From: JBBSDP01 sp038240605
GTDB taxonomy: Bacteria > Planctomycetota > Phycisphaerae > Tepidisphaerales > Tepidisphaeraceae
Direction: 5' to 3'
Assembly (NCBI GenBank): GCA_038240605.1
Contig: JBBSDP010000014.1
Location: 1 to 64,000, forward strand
Length of the DNA: 64,000 nucleotides
The notes under the pieces were generated by a model, which saw only the letters and a program-made list of their open reading frames with translations, was not told where the DNA came from and did not search any database. Shown here in pieces: positions 26,249 to 34,152 of the stretch (positions are counted from its first letter, which is position 1; the number at the start of each line of letters is the position of its first letter). The position numbers and the translations under genes are program-made.

Positions 26249-27295
26249 ATGTCCAAGCGGAGCAACGACGAATTGGCGCGTGCCTTGGAAGGTCTCGCCG
26301 CCGGCGAACACGTCGATCATTCGGACGAACACGCCACCGATCACGATCACGTTCACGATGCCGCCCATCCGCCGGCGCCGCCCGCGCCACCGTCGGCGCC
26401 TGCGCCATCCGCGCCATCAAGGCGGCCGGGCCCGCCCGTGCCGAAACAGGCGACGACACCCAAGCCTGCTCCACCGGCGCCCGCGCGCGCGTCCACACCT
26501 TCCGGCGCTGCGCCGCCATCGCCCGCCTCGAGCCGTCCCTCGCGACCGCCGCCGCCCGTTCCGTCTGCGCCGGCTGGTGCGTCGCGACCATCGCGGCCCA
26601 CAGCGCCAATCCCGCAGCGGCCTGCTGTGCCGAGCGGCGCCGCGCCAAAGCCTGTCCGTGCCGCGGCCCCCGTCCCCACCGCGGCAACTCGTCCTTCGCA
26701 AGCCTCGACAAGCAAAACCGTTCGGCCGCCTGCTCCGGGCGCTACCCGCCCGGCCGCGCCGGTTTCACCCCCTCCTCAAGCGCCGGTCGAAGAACAGGCT
26801 GGCGAAGTGGTTGAGGTCGCGGCCGAAGAACCGACCCCATCAACCGAACAAGCTGTCCACCATTCGGAGCTGGTTTCGGCGGAAGAGGAGCACGAGCAAC
26901 AGGCCGATGCGGTTGCGAACGTCATTGAAGATGACGATGCGATCAACGTGCCCCCACCCCCGGTCGAGTCGCTCGGTCATCAGCATCTGGCTCCGGCACG
27001 TCACGTTTCGATTCCAACATTCAAGTCGTTGTCGATACGGCAGACGATGGTCCCGGTGCTCCTGTCGAGCGGATTGATGCTCACCCTCTTCCTGGTCTTC
27101 CAGTCCTTTGCGCCGGAAGATTCGAACCTCGCCGCACTTCCCACCTGGATCTGCCTCGCCGGCGCCGCGATGGGACTGGTGCTGATGGCGCTGGGCGTGT
27201 TGAACATGTTGCTGGTCCGCCAGCAACTCGCGACACAAGCGGAAGCGAAGAAGGCGGCCGCCGCTGCCGGCGCCCCCCTGAAACCGCGCCGGTGA
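26249..27295 (+). CDS. Pro/Ala-rich protein with two C-terminal membrane segments
   Basis: I do not recognise a family. The 348-residue protein has a charged, His/Asp-rich N-terminus (about residues 1-38), a 150-residue low-complexity Pro/Ala/Ser region with basic residues, an acidic stretch (about 185-235), and two membrane helices near the C-terminus (MVPVLLSSGLMLTLFLVFQ and WICLAGAAMGLVLMALGV) followed by an Ala/Lys tail. Likely a membrane-anchored cytoplasmic or periplasmic spacer protein. The ATG at 26249 has GGGAG upstream. The Pro/Ala region makes all other frames open, so overlapping ORFs there are spurious. Confidence 0.7.
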   Translation: MSKRSNDELARALEGLAAGEHVDHSDEHATDHDHVHDAAHPPAPPAPPSAPAPSAPSRRPGPPVPKQATTPKPAPPAPARASTPSGAAPPSPASSRPSRPPPPVPSAPAGASRPSRPTAPIPQRPAVPSGAAPKPVRAAAPVPTAATRPSQASTSKTVRPPAPGATRPAAPVSPPPQAPVEEQAGEVVEVAAEEPTPSTEQAVHHSELVSAEEEHEQQADAVANVIEDDDAINVPPPPVESLGHQHLAPARHVSIPTFKSLSIRQTMVPVLLSSGLMLTLFLVFQSFAPEDSNLAALPTWICLAGAAMGLVLMALGVLNMLLVRQQLATQAEAKKAAAAAGAPLKPRR

Positions 27296-27304
27296 TTAGC
27301 GCGT

Positions 27305-28342
27305 TCAACCGCGCAGTTGCCCGCAGGCGGCATTGACGTCATCGCCGCGCGTCTGTCGCACGTGACAGACGACGCCCGTTCCCCGCACGATCGATAGAAA
27401 CGACGCGACGCGCTCCGCTGAGGGACGCGCGTAAGTCACGCCGCTCACGCCCGCGCCGATCGCGTTGTAAGCGATGAGGTTGACGTGGGCGCGAAATCCC
27501 TGCATCAAGGTGCCCAGCGCCGCGGCGTGGTCGTCCGAATCGTTCACGCTCGACAGCAGACAATACTCGATCGTGGGAATGCGCCCGCTGCGTTCGGCGA
27601 AGCGCCTGGCGGCGGCCATCACCTCGGCAATGGGATATCGCCGATTTGCCGGAACGATGCGCGATCGGGTTTCGTCCTCGGGCGCGTGCAGCGAAAGGGC
27701 AAGGTGGACGTTCAGGTTCGCGGCAGCCAATTCATCCATCCCTGGCACGATTCCGACGGTCGAGACGGTGATCTGCCGCCATCCCAGCGCTCCCAGCCCC
27801 GGCGCGGCGATCCGGCGGATGGCAGTCATCACGTTGCTCAAGTTCAGCAACGGCTCCCCCATCCCCATGAAAACCAGTGAGGTCAGGCGGCGTTCCATTC
27901 CCGCGGCCGCGGCGCGAAGGTGAAGAAACTGCTCGACGATCTCCCCCGCCTCCAGGTCGCGCTCCAACCCGCTACGCGTGCTGGCGCAAAAGTCGCAGCG
28001 CATCGCGCAGCCGATCTGCGAAGAGAGGCAGGCAGCGGCGCGGCCGGGTCGATGGGCCGGCATGAGCACCGATTCCACCGAGCCGCCGGTATCAAATCCG
28101 ATCAGGAGTTTGAGCGTGCCGTCCTGGCTGGGGGCGCGGGCGACAATGCGCGACCGGCGGCGGGACACATGGTCATCGAGCCACATCCCCAAACGACGGC
28201 CGATACGGAGCGGGTCGAACCGCGGCTCGCCGTGCGCGTTGTAGAAATCGCGGAGAATGTTGCGGGCGTGGGAGCCTGCGAACCCGTGACGGGTCAGGTC
28301 CGCTTCAAGAGTTGACGGATCGTAGTCGACGAAGGCGGGCAT
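27305..28342 (-). CDS. rlmN: RlmN/Cfr-type radical SAM rRNA methyltransferase
   Basis: Radical-SAM enzyme of the RlmN/Cfr family, which methylates adenosine 2503 of 23S rRNA and, for RlmN, some tRNAs. Visible: the cluster motif C-x3-C-x2-C in IGCAMRCDFCAS, FMGMGEPLLNL, TVSTVGIVPGM, LALSLHAPEDETRSRIVP, and the C-terminal G-D-D-V-N-A-A-C-G-Q-L with the methyl-carrying Cys. The start at 28342 gives 345 residues, normal for RlmN; the 27-residue extension upstream is unlikely. Last gene of the his-containing minus-strand run. Housekeeping RlmN is more likely than the resistance-type Cfr, but sequence alone is not decisive. Confidence 0.88.
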   Translation of the reverse strand: MPAFVDYDPSTLEADLTRHGFAGSHARNILRDFYNAHGEPRFDPLRIGRRLGMWLDDHVSRRRSRIVARAPSQDGTLKLLIGFDTGGSVESVLMPAHRPGRAAACLSSQIGCAMRCDFCASTRSGLERDLEAGEIVEQFLHLRAAAAGMERRLTSLVFMGMGEPLLNLSNVMTAIRRIAAPGLGALGWRQITVSTVGIVPGMDELAAANLNVHLALSLHAPEDETRSRIVPANRRYPIAEVMAAARRFAERSGRIPTIEYCLLSSVNDSDDHAAALGTLMQGFRAHVNLIAYNAIGAGVSGVTYARPSAERVASFLSIVRGTGVVCHVRQTRGDDVNAACGQLRG

Positions 28343-28367
28343 CGGTTGGCCTTTTCGCGGACTGGAT

Positions 28368-28559
28368 TCATTTAGCGGTACCGGCGTGGGTCTTGGCAAA
28401 GATCTCTTCCAGCACATCGGCAAACGCGAAGACGGTCACGCCCTCTTCCGCCTTGCATCGTTCCACTTCCTCTGGCGTGCGCTTCGCCTGCCAGTCAAGC
28501 AGGGTCTGTACCTCCACGGGACACTGCTCCTTCCGACGATCACGCGGTCGCCACAGCAT
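28368..28559 (-). CDS. Small hypothetical protein between DUF2625 and rlmN
   Basis: A 63-residue frame starting at an ATG (28559) that overlaps the DUF2625 end by 20 bp and stops 25 bp before rlmN. The predicted protein is basic at the N-terminus and helical (VEVQTLLDWQAKRTPEEVERCKAEEG-type composition, then FAFADVLEEIFAK). The composition is protein-like and the spacing fits the operon, but I know no homologue. The frame is open further upstream to 28688, where it would overlap DUF2625 more deeply. It could be an untranslated tail. Confidence 0.45.
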   Translation of the reverse strand: MLWRPRDRRKEQCPVEVQTLLDWQAKRTPEEVERCKAEEGVTVFAFADVLEEIFAKTHAGTAK

Positions 28560-29226
28560 GAAGCTGCGCCGGTGCGGAGCGGGCATGAAGTGCATAGACG
28601 TCCGCGACCGTCGTGCTACGGCGTTGCCGCTCCGCAAGCGGAGGTCCACTGATCGACAGCGGAGGAGAGAAGACGATCGCCCGGTCACCGATGGTGGCGA
28701 GCGCCTCCGTCTCCCAGCCCGGCCAGCGGAACGGCTCGTAAAACGCGTTCAGGTCCCCCATCAATGCCCAGTTGATGAATTCGGCATAGGTGAAATGCAA
28801 CGGCTCCCACGCCAGCGTATCAGGCGCGAAGTAGAAGACGTCGCCCTTTCCGTCCCCGAGCGCACCGCCGTCGAGGCCGTAAAATCCGCCCACGACATCG
28901 TCGGCGATCAGGTAAAATCCGTTGTGTCCCTCCGGTCCGGTTGATCTTCCGCGATTCCACTCCGGAAGCGTCCGCGGAAGGCGCGGGTGGCCCGAGCCCA
29001 GCACGCGCAGCCAGCCATGGTCGATCAGGAGCCCACCCGTCTCATACACGATGCTGCCCAGCGGCGAGCGGACCGTTACCTGCGTCTGCTGGAGCGCTTC
29101 GCCGCGCGACAGCGCCGATGCCGGCAGCACCTCGATGAGGTTGTTCGATCCGCGGAACCAGTGACAGAGGACGGGCCAGGCCACGCTGTCGACGTCGAGC
29201 AGTTGTCCGAGCGTGCGCGGGACCAT
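28540..29226 (-). CDS. DUF2625 family protein
   Basis: A 228-residue protein matching the DUF2625 pattern: RTLGQLLDVDSVAWPVL near the N-terminus, NNLIEVLPA, VTVRSPLGSIVYETGGLLI, DHGWLRVLGSGHPRLPRTL-type core, W-N, and a FYLIADDVVGGFYGLDGGAL segment followed by FYFAPDTLAWEPL. The function of DUF2625 is unknown; no active-site residues are established. Its ATG overlaps the hisB stop by one base (TGATG), so it is translationally coupled to histidine biosynthesis, perhaps only by operon layout. Confidence 0.8.
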   Translation of the reverse strand: MVPRTLGQLLDVDSVAWPVLCHWFRGSNNLIEVLPASALSRGEALQQTQVTVRSPLGSIVYETGGLLIDHGWLRVLGSGHPRLPRTLPEWNRGRSTGPEGHNGFYLIADDVVGGFYGLDGGALGDGKGDVFYFAPDTLAWEPLHFTYAEFINWALMGDLNAFYEPFRWPGWETEALATIGDRAIVFSPPLSISGPPLAERQRRSTTVADVYALHARSAPAQLHAVATA

Positions 29227-29828
29227 CAGAGCGTTCCCTTGGTGCTCGGCACCTCGTCGCTCCGCGGGTCATGACTCACCGCCTGGCGCAGCGCCCGTGC
29301 CGTCGCCTTGAAGATCGCTTCGGCGATGTGATGGTTGTTGGTGCCGTACTCTACCTTCACGTGCAGGTTCATCCGCGCGTTGACGGCCAGCGACTTCAAA
29401 AACTCCTCAACCAGCTCCACCGGGAATCCGCCGACCGTTTCGCCGTGAAACTGCACCTGGAAGACGAACGCGGGCCGTCCGGAAAGATCGATGGCGACGC
29501 GGGCGAGCGACTCCTCCATCGGGACGATCGCCCAGCCGTAGCGATGGATGCCACGCTTGTCGCCCAGTGCCTTGTCGATGGCCTGCCCGAGGACGATGCC
29601 GACGTCCTCCACCGTGTGGTGTGCATCCACCTGGAGGTCACCCTCGGCGTTCACTTCCAGGTCGATCAGGCTATGGCGGGCTAGGAGGTCAAGCATGTGA
29701 TCGAAGAAACCAACGCCCGTGTGAGGCGACGATCGCCCGGCGCCATCCAGGTCAAGCGAAAGGCTGACCTGGGTCTCCTTCGTCTGCCGCGAAATTTCGG
29801 CCTTGCGGCCGCCGTTGCGTTTGGGCAT
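29226..29828 (-). CDS. hisB: Imidazoleglycerol-phosphate dehydratase
   Basis: Sixth enzymatic step class of histidine synthesis: dehydration of imidazole glycerol phosphate to imidazole acetol phosphate using Mn clusters. Key motifs: FFDHMLDLLARHS, DAHHTVEDVGI and NNHHIAEAIFKA, the two HHxxE metal-binding repeats. At 200 residues it is the mono-functional form without the phosphatase domain of E. coli HisB. The ATG at 29828 is chosen because the family starts a few residues before KAEISRQTKET. Sits between hisC and the coupled DUF2625 gene. Confidence 0.94.
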   Translation of the reverse strand: MPKRNGGRKAEISRQTKETQVSLSLDLDGAGRSSPHTGVGFFDHMLDLLARHSLIDLEVNAEGDLQVDAHHTVEDVGIVLGQAIDKALGDKRGIHRYGWAIVPMEESLARVAIDLSGRPAFVFQVQFHGETVGGFPVELVEEFLKSLAVNARMNLHVKVEYGTNNHHIAEAIFKATARALRQAVSHDPRSDEVPSTKGTL

Positions 29829-29896
29829 GTGGCACGATGGGCTCGATCTACCCCCGTTCCATGGAGCGTTGGGGCGATCCCCACCCTGCATTTCAG

Positions 29897-30976
29897 TCAG
29901 GCTGCCTTCTCGGTTGCAGTCAGCGCTTTGATCCCAGCCAAGAGGGCGTTGTTCTGATGGTTCTGCCCAATCGTGATGCGGATCTTGTCGCTGAGCCCGG
30001 GCCTATCGAAATATCGGACCAGGATGCCCTGCCGCTTCAGCCCGAGATATGCGTCGCGCCCGCGGCCGTCGGGAACGGTCACCAATATGAAGTTGGCGTG
30101 GCTCTCGAGGACCATCCACCCCATCTGGTTCAACTCGGCCGAAAGACGCTGCCGCTCCGAGCGGACGTACTCCCAGTTTTTCTTGGCATATTCCTGATCG
30201 GCGATGGCCGCCGTGGCCAGGGAGATCCCCACCGCGTCGCAGTTATAGCTGTCCTTCACCTTCATCATTTCGGCGATCACCGGAGCATTGGCGACGGCGT
30301 ACCCAAACCGCAGGCCCGCCAACGAATAAGCCTTGCTGAGCGTTCGCGTGACGACGACGTTGTGATGCTCGCGGACGAGGGAGATGCAGTTGTCGTCGGC
30401 AAAGTCGACGTACGCCTCGTCGATCAGCAGCAGGCCGGGGAAATTCCGGGCTAGCTCCCCCAGCTTCGTCGGCGTGACGAAGGTGCCGCTGGGGGCATTG
30501 GGGTTGGCGACGTAAATTGCATCGGCCTTGGCCGCAAGCAATTCTTCGATCGGCAGTGCCCAATCCTCTTCCCACGGCACCGAGGCGGAAGTCACGTCCT
30601 GGAGTTTGGCCAGCACAGGGTAGAGCGAATACGTCGGGTCGGGATAGGCCAGGTGTCCGCCGGCCTCGAGGAACGTGCGCGTCGCGATCGTGAGAACGTC
30701 GTCACTGCCGTTGCCGGCGATGATCATGTCGCTGCTCACGCCCAGCAATTTCGCGGCAGCCTCGCGGAACGCCTCGGCCGTCGGGCTCGGGTAGCGCCGC
30801 AACATTTCGCCATCGATCTCGCGCAGCGCCGCCAGCACGCGCTCGCTGGGCGGGAACGGATTTTCGTTTGTGTTGAGCTTGATGAACCGTTCGCCGGGCG
30901 CGGGTTGCTCCCCCGGAGTGTAACCGGACATCTCACGCACCTGCGCGCGCACCAATGACGGAGCCATGCTGATCAT
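29897..30976 (-). CDS. hisC: Histidinol-phosphate aminotransferase
   Basis: PLP enzyme converting imidazole acetol phosphate to histidinol phosphate. Signatures: KLNTNENPFPPS, RRYPSPTAEAFREA, IIAGNGSDDVL, YPDPTYSLYP, VANPNAPSGT, LLLIDEAYVDF and TLSKAYSLAGLRFGY with the Schiff-base Lys. 356-359 residues, normal length. Two ATGs (30976 and 30967) are possible. A perfect TATAAT on the minus strand at 30975-30980 places transcription start about at the 30967 ATG, pointing to a leaderless internal promoter and favouring that start. Follows hisD by 83 bp. Confidence 0.94.
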   Translation of the reverse strand: MISMAPSLVRAQVREMSGYTPGEQPAPGERFIKLNTNENPFPPSERVLAALREIDGEMLRRYPSPTAEAFREAAAKLLGVSSDMIIAGNGSDDVLTIATRTFLEAGGHLAYPDPTYSLYPVLAKLQDVTSASVPWEEDWALPIEELLAAKADAIYVANPNAPSGTFVTPTKLGELARNFPGLLLIDEAYVDFADDNCISLVREHHNVVVTRTLSKAYSLAGLRFGYAVANAPVIAEMMKVKDSYNCDAVGISLATAAIADQEYAKKNWEYVRSERQRLSAELNQMGWMVLESHANFILVTVPDGRGRDAYLGLKRQGILVRYFDRPGLSDKIRITIGQNHQNNALLAGIKALTATEKAA

Positions 30977-30980
30977 TATA
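30975..30980 (-). promoter_or_regulatory. TATAAT -10 seven bases above an ATG (hisC)
   Basis: On the minus strand TATAAT is followed by 7 nt and then the ATG at 30967. A GTGACT hexamer 16 bp upstream could serve as a weak -35. If used, the hisC mRNA would begin at or next to its start codon. Confidence 0.45.
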
Positions 30981-31059
30981 ACTTGCGACGGTGCAAAGTC
31001 ACCGTGTCGTCGGTCGAAATGCCCCCGCGGACGCGCTCGCGTGCGGGCAGAGGATGCGA

Positions 31060-32367
31060 TCAGCGCACACGGATGCGCGCACTGTTGGCGTGAGCGTCGA
31101 GCCCTTCGGCGGTCGCCAGTTCCGCGATCGCGGGCGCATCGGCAACGATGCCGGCCCGCTCGTACCGCACGACGCCCGTGCGCTTGAGGAACTCGTAGAC
31201 GCTGATCCCGCTTGAGAAGCGCGCGGTGGTGTTGGTCGGAAGACAGTGACTCGGCCCCGCCACGTAGTCACCCGCCGCCACGGGACTGTAACGGCCGAGG
31301 AAGATCGCCCCGGCGTGACGGAGCCGTGCGAGCACCGCCTGCTCGTTGGCCGCCTGGACGTTCACGTGCTCGACTGCGAATCGGTTCGCCAGTTCGATCA
31401 GCTCGTCCATCGAATTGCCCACGATGATCGCGCTTGATTCGGCGAGGGCGCGCGTGATGGCGGGCGCCCGACCCATCGTGCGCGTCTGCGTCTCGATCTC
31501 CGTGACTACTTGGCGCGCGAGCGCAGCGGACTGTGTAAGCAGGAAGCAGCTACCCGGATCGTGCTCGGCCTGCGCGATCAGGTCGGCGGCAACGAACGAC
31601 GGCTCAGCCGTGTCGTCCGCGAGCACGAGGATCTCACTGGGGCCCAGGAATCCATCGACTCCGACGCATCCCGCCAGCGCCCGCTTGGCCAACTGCACGT
31701 ACCGATTGCCCGGGCCGGCGATCTTGTCGACGCCGGGGATCGTTGCCGTGCCGAAGGCCATGGCAGCGATTGCGGCTGCCCCGCCGGCTCGGAAGACATC
31801 ACGCAGGCCCAGCTCGTGACAAGCCGCCAGCACCAGGTCGGTGCGTCCGTACCGGCTCGGGGGCGAGCAGACGACGATGCGGCCTACACCCGCCACCTGG
31901 GCCGGTACCGCCAGCATTACCAGGGTTGAGGGGTAGGAGGCCTTGCCGCCCGGGAAATAGAGACCGGCGCTGTCGAGCGGGGTGAACCGCATTCCCAGCT
32001 CCACCCCCGGACGCGTCAGCGTCGGTGGCTCGGGGGGCATCATCCTTGACTGATATTCCCGAACTTGGCTGATCGCACGCCGGAGTGCGTCCATCTGCTC
32101 GCGTGGAACGCGCCAATTCGCCTGCGCCATCTCCTCCTGAGTCACTCGAATCTGGCTGATGGAAAAGTTGGGATCGTCGAATTTCCGGGCGGAATCGACG
32201 ATCGCCTCGTCCCCCCGCCGGGCCACGTCCGCCAGGACTTCCCGTACAGCGATAACATCCGCCCCGCGGCCCAGTGCGATGGCGGCCGGGTCGAGCCGGA
32301 GTTGGGCCAGCAGGGCATCGATCCGCAACCGATCTGCTTCGTTTTCCAGTGCCAGGACGGGAATCAT
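31060..32367 (-). CDS. hisD: Histidinol dehydrogenase
   Basis: Zn-dependent NAD enzyme performing the last two oxidations from histidinol to histidine. Signatures: YFPGGKASYPSTLVMLAVPA, AGGAAAIAAMAFGT, KIAGPGNRYVQLAKR, GPSEILVLAD, LIAQAEHDPGS (Zn-binding Gln/His), FAVEHVNVQ (catalytic Glu-His), AGPSHCLPT and SSGISVYEFLK. 435 residues, typical. First gene of the minus-strand his run. The minus strand carries TAAGAT 7 nt upstream of the ATG, again hinting at a near-leaderless start, and no Shine-Dalgarno is visible. Confidence 0.95.
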   Translation of the reverse strand: MIPVLALENEADRLRIDALLAQLRLDPAAIALGRGADVIAVREVLADVARRGDEAIVDSARKFDDPNFSISQIRVTQEEMAQANWRVPREQMDALRRAISQVREYQSRMMPPEPPTLTRPGVELGMRFTPLDSAGLYFPGGKASYPSTLVMLAVPAQVAGVGRIVVCSPPSRYGRTDLVLAACHELGLRDVFRAGGAAAIAAMAFGTATIPGVDKIAGPGNRYVQLAKRALAGCVGVDGFLGPSEILVLADDTAEPSFVAADLIAQAEHDPGSCFLLTQSAALARQVVTEIETQTRTMGRAPAITRALAESSAIIVGNSMDELIELANRFAVEHVNVQAANEQAVLARLRHAGAIFLGRYSPVAAGDYVAGPSHCLPTNTTARFSSGISVYEFLKRTGVVRYERAGIVADAPAIAELATAEGLDAHANSARIRVR

Positions 32368-32410
32368 GGGGCAAATCTTAGGGCCGACGCCGCCGGATGG
32401 AAGTGGTCGG

Positions 32411-32449
32411 TGCGCCGGGCGTGTGCGCCGGGCGATGTTGCGCCGGGCG
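32411..32449. repeat. Three direct repeats TGCGCCGGGCG in a divergent promoter region
   Basis: Identical 11-mers start at 32411, 32424 and 32439 (13- and 15-bp spacing), between the divergent hisD and small-basic-protein genes. They do not encode a gene. A regulator-binding array or a short repeat is possible. Confidence 0.5.
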
Positions 32450-32569
32450 ACTTGAGACCCATCGAGAGAAGGGGTAGTATCCTCCGCCGCGCATGGCGTC
32501 AGAATCGGCGCCCTGGGCCCCGGCAGGATCGCGCGGGAAACGATAACTTAATGTTCACGTGAGGTAGTC

Positions 32570-32926
32570 ATGTCCCTGGACCGCAGCCTGAAGAGCGCCA
32601 ACGCCCTGATCCGCCATCGCAACGTGCTGACACGTGATGAGCGTCTCACAAAGCTCAAGGAAGATGAGAAATGGCGTGATGGGATGAGTGTCTTCGGCCT
32701 GCCCAAGGTCGCCCACCGCAAGCAGGAACTCGCCAAGGCCGAGAAGGACGAGACGGCAACCGTCGAAGGCGCCGCTGTTGCCGGAGCGGCCCCCGCCGGT
32801 GCAGCCGGAGCCAAGGGCGCCGCACCTGCGGCCAAGGGCGCCGCACCTGCGGCTAAAGGCGCGGCCCCGGGGAAGGGCGCTGCGCCCGCCGCCAAGGCCG
32901 CGGCTCCATCGCCCAAGAAGAAGTAA
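32570..32926 (+). CDS. Small basic ribosome/rRNA-type protein (TIGR04137-like) with Ala/Lys tail
   Basis: The first ~50 residues match the PVC-specific 'small basic protein' family as I recall it: MSLDRSLKSANALIRHRNVL, TRDERLTKLKEDEKW and the end motif SVFGLPKV. A C-terminal extension of about 65 residues follows, built of AKGAAPA-type repeats rich in Ala, Lys, Pro and Gly and ending in PKKK, similar in style to histone-H1-like or ribosomal tails. Clear GAGGT Shine-Dalgarno. Its proposed role is ribosome-associated, but direct evidence is lacking in my knowledge. The repeats also exist at the DNA level (about 32800-32900). Confidence 0.8.
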   Translation: MSLDRSLKSANALIRHRNVLTRDERLTKLKEDEKWRDGMSVFGLPKVAHRKQELAKAEKDETATVEGAAVAGAAPAGAAGAKGAAPAAKGAAPAAKGAAPGKGAAPAAKAAAPSPKKK

Positions 32927-33005
32927 TTCGCGTTCTCCCCGAACTGCCGTCTGCGGCGCGCGCCGCAGCGGCTGCATGAGCCGCGACTCACGCGGCGACT
33001 GTCAC

Positions 33006-34142
33006 ATGCCCCGCTCGGACTCCGACTTCATCTCACGCCGTGCTCATGGCGTCGATGCCTCGGGCATCCGCAAGGTCTTTGATCTGGCCGCCAGGCTTAA
33101 GGATCCGATCAACTTTTCCATCGGGCTTCCGGATTTCGACGTCCCAAACATCGCCAAGGAGGCCGCGATCCAGGCCGTTGGAGCGGGCCATAACCGCTAC
33201 ACGCAAACGCAGGGGATCGCTCCGCTACGCGAGCGCCTGCGCGCCGACCTTTCCACCGAGTTCGGCCGCGACATGGGGGAAGTGCTGATCACGAGCGGCG
33301 TGAGCGGCGGGCTCCTCCTGGCCATCCTCGCCACGATCGACCCGGGCGACGAGGCGATCTTCCTCGATCCATACTTCGTGATGTACAAGCACATGCTCAC
33401 GATGGCGGGCGGCACATCGATCATCATCGACAGCTACCCGGACTTTCGCTTTAACGCCGAGCGCGTCGATCGCGCCGTCACGCCGCGCACGAAGCTCCTG
33501 ATCCTCAACTCCCCCAGCAACCCCACAGGCGTGGTGATGAATGAAGCCGAGGTCCGCGCCGCGGTGGAGGTCGCGCGCAAGCACGATTTGCTGATCATCT
33601 CCGATGAGATCTACGAGCCGTTCCTGTACGGCGGCGGCAGCGCCGCCCCTGCCGAACGGTTGCCTTCGGCCGCGGCGGATTACGAGCGCACTATCGTGCT
33701 GCGTGGCTTCTCCAAGAGCCACGCGATGACCGGGTGGCGCATCGGCTATGCAGCCGGGCCCGAGTCCGTCATCGCGCAGATGACCAAGCTTCAGCAATAT
33801 ACGTTTGTCTGTGCTCCATCTCCTCTGCAGTACGCGGCCCTGAAGGCGCTGGACGTGCCGATGGAAGATTACATCGAGCGATACCGGGCCAAACGTGACC
33901 TGGTGGTGGAGCGATTGTCACGGCATTTCGAGATCGTGCGGCCCGAGGGGGCGTTTTACATCTTCCCCAAGGCGCCCGACGGCGCAACCGCTTCGGAATT
34001 CGTCTCCCGCGCCATCGAACACAACGTGCTGGTGATCCCCGGCAACGTCTTCTCGGAACGCGACACCCATTTCCGCATCAGCTACGCGACGAACGACGAG
34101 AAGATCGTCGCCGGATGTGACATCCTTTGCTCGCTGGCGTAG
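33006..34142 (+). CDS. Class-I/II PLP aminotransferase (aspartate-aminotransferase-like)
   Basis: A 378-residue fold-type I aminotransferase. Motifs: NFSIGLPDFDVP, RYTQTQGIAPLRERL, LDPYFVMYKHM, LILNSPSNPTG, ISDEIYEPFLY, and FSKSHAMTGWRIGYAAGP with the Schiff-base Lys, plus the late Arg in HFRISYA. The in-frame extension back to 32688 overlaps the small basic gene and is spurious. Specificity (aspartate, alanine/glutamate, or methionine cycle) cannot be fixed. It ends 10 bp from convergent cydB. Confidence 0.88.
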   Translation: MPRSDSDFISRRAHGVDASGIRKVFDLAARLKDPINFSIGLPDFDVPNIAKEAAIQAVGAGHNRYTQTQGIAPLRERLRADLSTEFGRDMGEVLITSGVSGGLLLAILATIDPGDEAIFLDPYFVMYKHMLTMAGGTSIIIDSYPDFRFNAERVDRAVTPRTKLLILNSPSNPTGVVMNEAEVRAAVEVARKHDLLIISDEIYEPFLYGGGSAAPAERLPSAAADYERTIVLRGFSKSHAMTGWRIGYAAGPESVIAQMTKLQQYTFVCAPSPLQYAALKALDVPMEDYIERYRAKRDLVVERLSRHFEIVRPEGAFYIFPKAPDGATASEFVSRAIEHNVLVIPGNVFSERDTHFRISYATNDEKIVAGCDILCSLA

Positions 34143-34152
34143 TCCCTCCCAA

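Noticed and set aside
26140..26265. Longer N-terminus for the Memo-like protein
   Set aside because: The extension begins with TTG, lacks family similarity and overlaps the divergent gene start; a GTG at 26139 with GGGG upstream fits the family start better.
32800..32900. CRISPR-like direct repeats
   Set aside because: The repeats are in-frame codons for the AKGAAPA tail without unique spacers; no cas genes are nearby.
32688..33005. Extension of the class-I aminotransferase
   Set aside because: The Arg/Pro-rich stretch is an out-of-frame reading of the small basic protein's Ala/Lys repeats.
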